From assembly GCA_900498135.1 (NCBI GenBank), contig LR026961.1:3961215-4025214 (forward strand): a stretch of DNA of 64,000 bases. The letters run 5' to 3'. The notes under the pieces are model-generated. The model did no database searches. It saw only the letters and a list, made by a program, of their open reading frames with translations, and was not told the DNA's origin. Made by a program: the position numbers and the translations under genes. This DNA comes from an uncultured Desulfatiglans sp. GTDB taxonomy: Bacteria > Desulfobacterota > DSM-4660 > Desulfatiglandales > Desulfatiglandaceae. Shown in pieces: positions 63,510-64,000 of this stretch. The stretch's first letter is position 1; the number at the start of each line of letters is the position of its first letter.

Positions 63510-64000
63510 TCAAGGTTCGGTGATCCGTTCGACCATTTCGGTGAGCGATTCGATCGGGGTGTCGAGAGCCACCTCGAGGGGCGTGGACAGGAAAAAACCG
63601 CTGCCTGCATCCATCACCTGCGACAGGATCGAATCGAAAAGTGCGGATCGATCCGCCGAATCCGGGAACGGGCAGGCAACCCCCGCGCACATTTCATTGC
63701 GCTCCATCAGAACGGAAAGTTTTTCCAATTCGATATCGTAGGCTTGCGCACCGGCGAAGAATACCGCATCCGCTCCGATCGAAAAATACGTCTCGAGCTC
63801 CGCGATGTCATACCGGTGAAACGCCATGATCGACCGGACATCGAAGTAATCCAGCACGTTCCAGAAGGTCTGGTAAATGGGCTTGATCCGCTCTACCTCG
63901 GAAGCTTCAATTCCTTCCCAATCCTCCTCGATCAGCCAGATCGCATCGACCCTCAGGTTGCAGTAAGCCTTCACGAGATCGAGGACAATCCCCTGAATGT
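63510..64000 (-). CDS. Uroporphyrinogen decarboxylase-like (corrinoid methyltransferase-type) protein, C-terminal part
   Basis: The frame is open to the right edge (IQGIVLDLVKAYCNLRVDAI at the border), so the gene begins outside. The visible ~163 residues show the UroD/MtaA pattern: VDAIWLIEED, IMAFHRYDIAELETYFSIGA, and DAGSGFFLSTPLEVALDTP with IESL near the end. Such proteins decarboxylate uroporphyrinogen or transfer methyl groups between corrinoids and thiols; in anaerobes the second is more frequent. Which applies cannot be seen without the N-terminus. Confidence 0.65.
   Translation of the reverse strand, partial: IQGIVLDLVKAYCNLRVDAIWLIEEDWEGIEASEVERIKPIYQTFWNVLDYFDVRSIMAFHRYDIAELETYFSIGADAVFFAGAQAYDIELEKLSVLMERNEMCAGVACPFPDSADRSALFDSILSQVMDAGSGFFLSTPLEVALDTPIESLTEMVERITEP

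Overview
The window looks like chromosomal DNA of a GC-rich anaerobic deltaproteobacterium (Desulfobacterota type). The inference rests on a HesB/IscA-like gene interrupted by a UGA that reads as selenocysteine, a YedE/TusA/DUF3343 selenium-sulfur trafficking cluster, a GcvH-like lipoate-binding protein with its own ligase and radical SAM enzyme, low-redox Fe-S proteins and a partial UroD-type methyltransferase. No species can be named from the sequence.

Layout. 1-645: 5' part of a group II intron, placed just after the terminator of the selenoprotein gene (720-1037, minus). 1351-14845: housekeeping genes (rdgB, a methyltransferase, manC, argJ, secA, uvrC, an acetyltransferase, a ChaN-like lipoprotein, a Nudix hydrolase, hisD). 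15215-17867: lipoate module (carrier protein, ligase, LipS-type radical SAM). 17996: tRNA-Lys, then a gene-poor 1 kb and a 1061-residue secreted protein with pore-former-like stretches. 22560-33126: recQ, a YscW/META protein, an AbiEii-type toxin-antitoxin pair, a class D beta-lactamase and a YhaO/YhaN nuclease-ATPase pair. 33698-47030: envelope and redox genes (lipoproteins, GT10 fucosyltransferase, atypical alkylsulfatase-like MBL protein, ferredoxin, SLC12-type transporter, BON protein, Fe-S/cytochrome b pair).

47308-52934 is a visibly more A+T-rich island next to tRNA-Glu: an XRE regulator, a methylase-like stub, a broken TIR-like gene, then an intact TrlF-type PHP/SMC-like ATPase and an AlbA/Schlafen-like ATP-binding protein. 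It reads as a partly decayed defence locus. 52935-55682 is the Se/S cluster. 56724-62513 holds lipoproteins, decayed DUF4338 (DruA-like) and IS66 sequences, and polysaccharide genes (PIG-L deacetylase, Stealth phosphotransferase). The right edge has an unknown gene and a truncated UroD-like gene.

The most unusual feature is a dispersed family of about 176-bp palindromic elements (at least ten full, partial or decayed copies) with ends GTNTCCATCCGG...CCGGATGGAAAC. One copy at 48149-48324 sits inside the broken TIR-like gene and is flanked by a perfect 6-bp duplication (TATCTA). This shows that the family moves by insertion and behaves like a MITE. A second element of about 52 bp with two small hairpins is nested at one fixed place in several copies.
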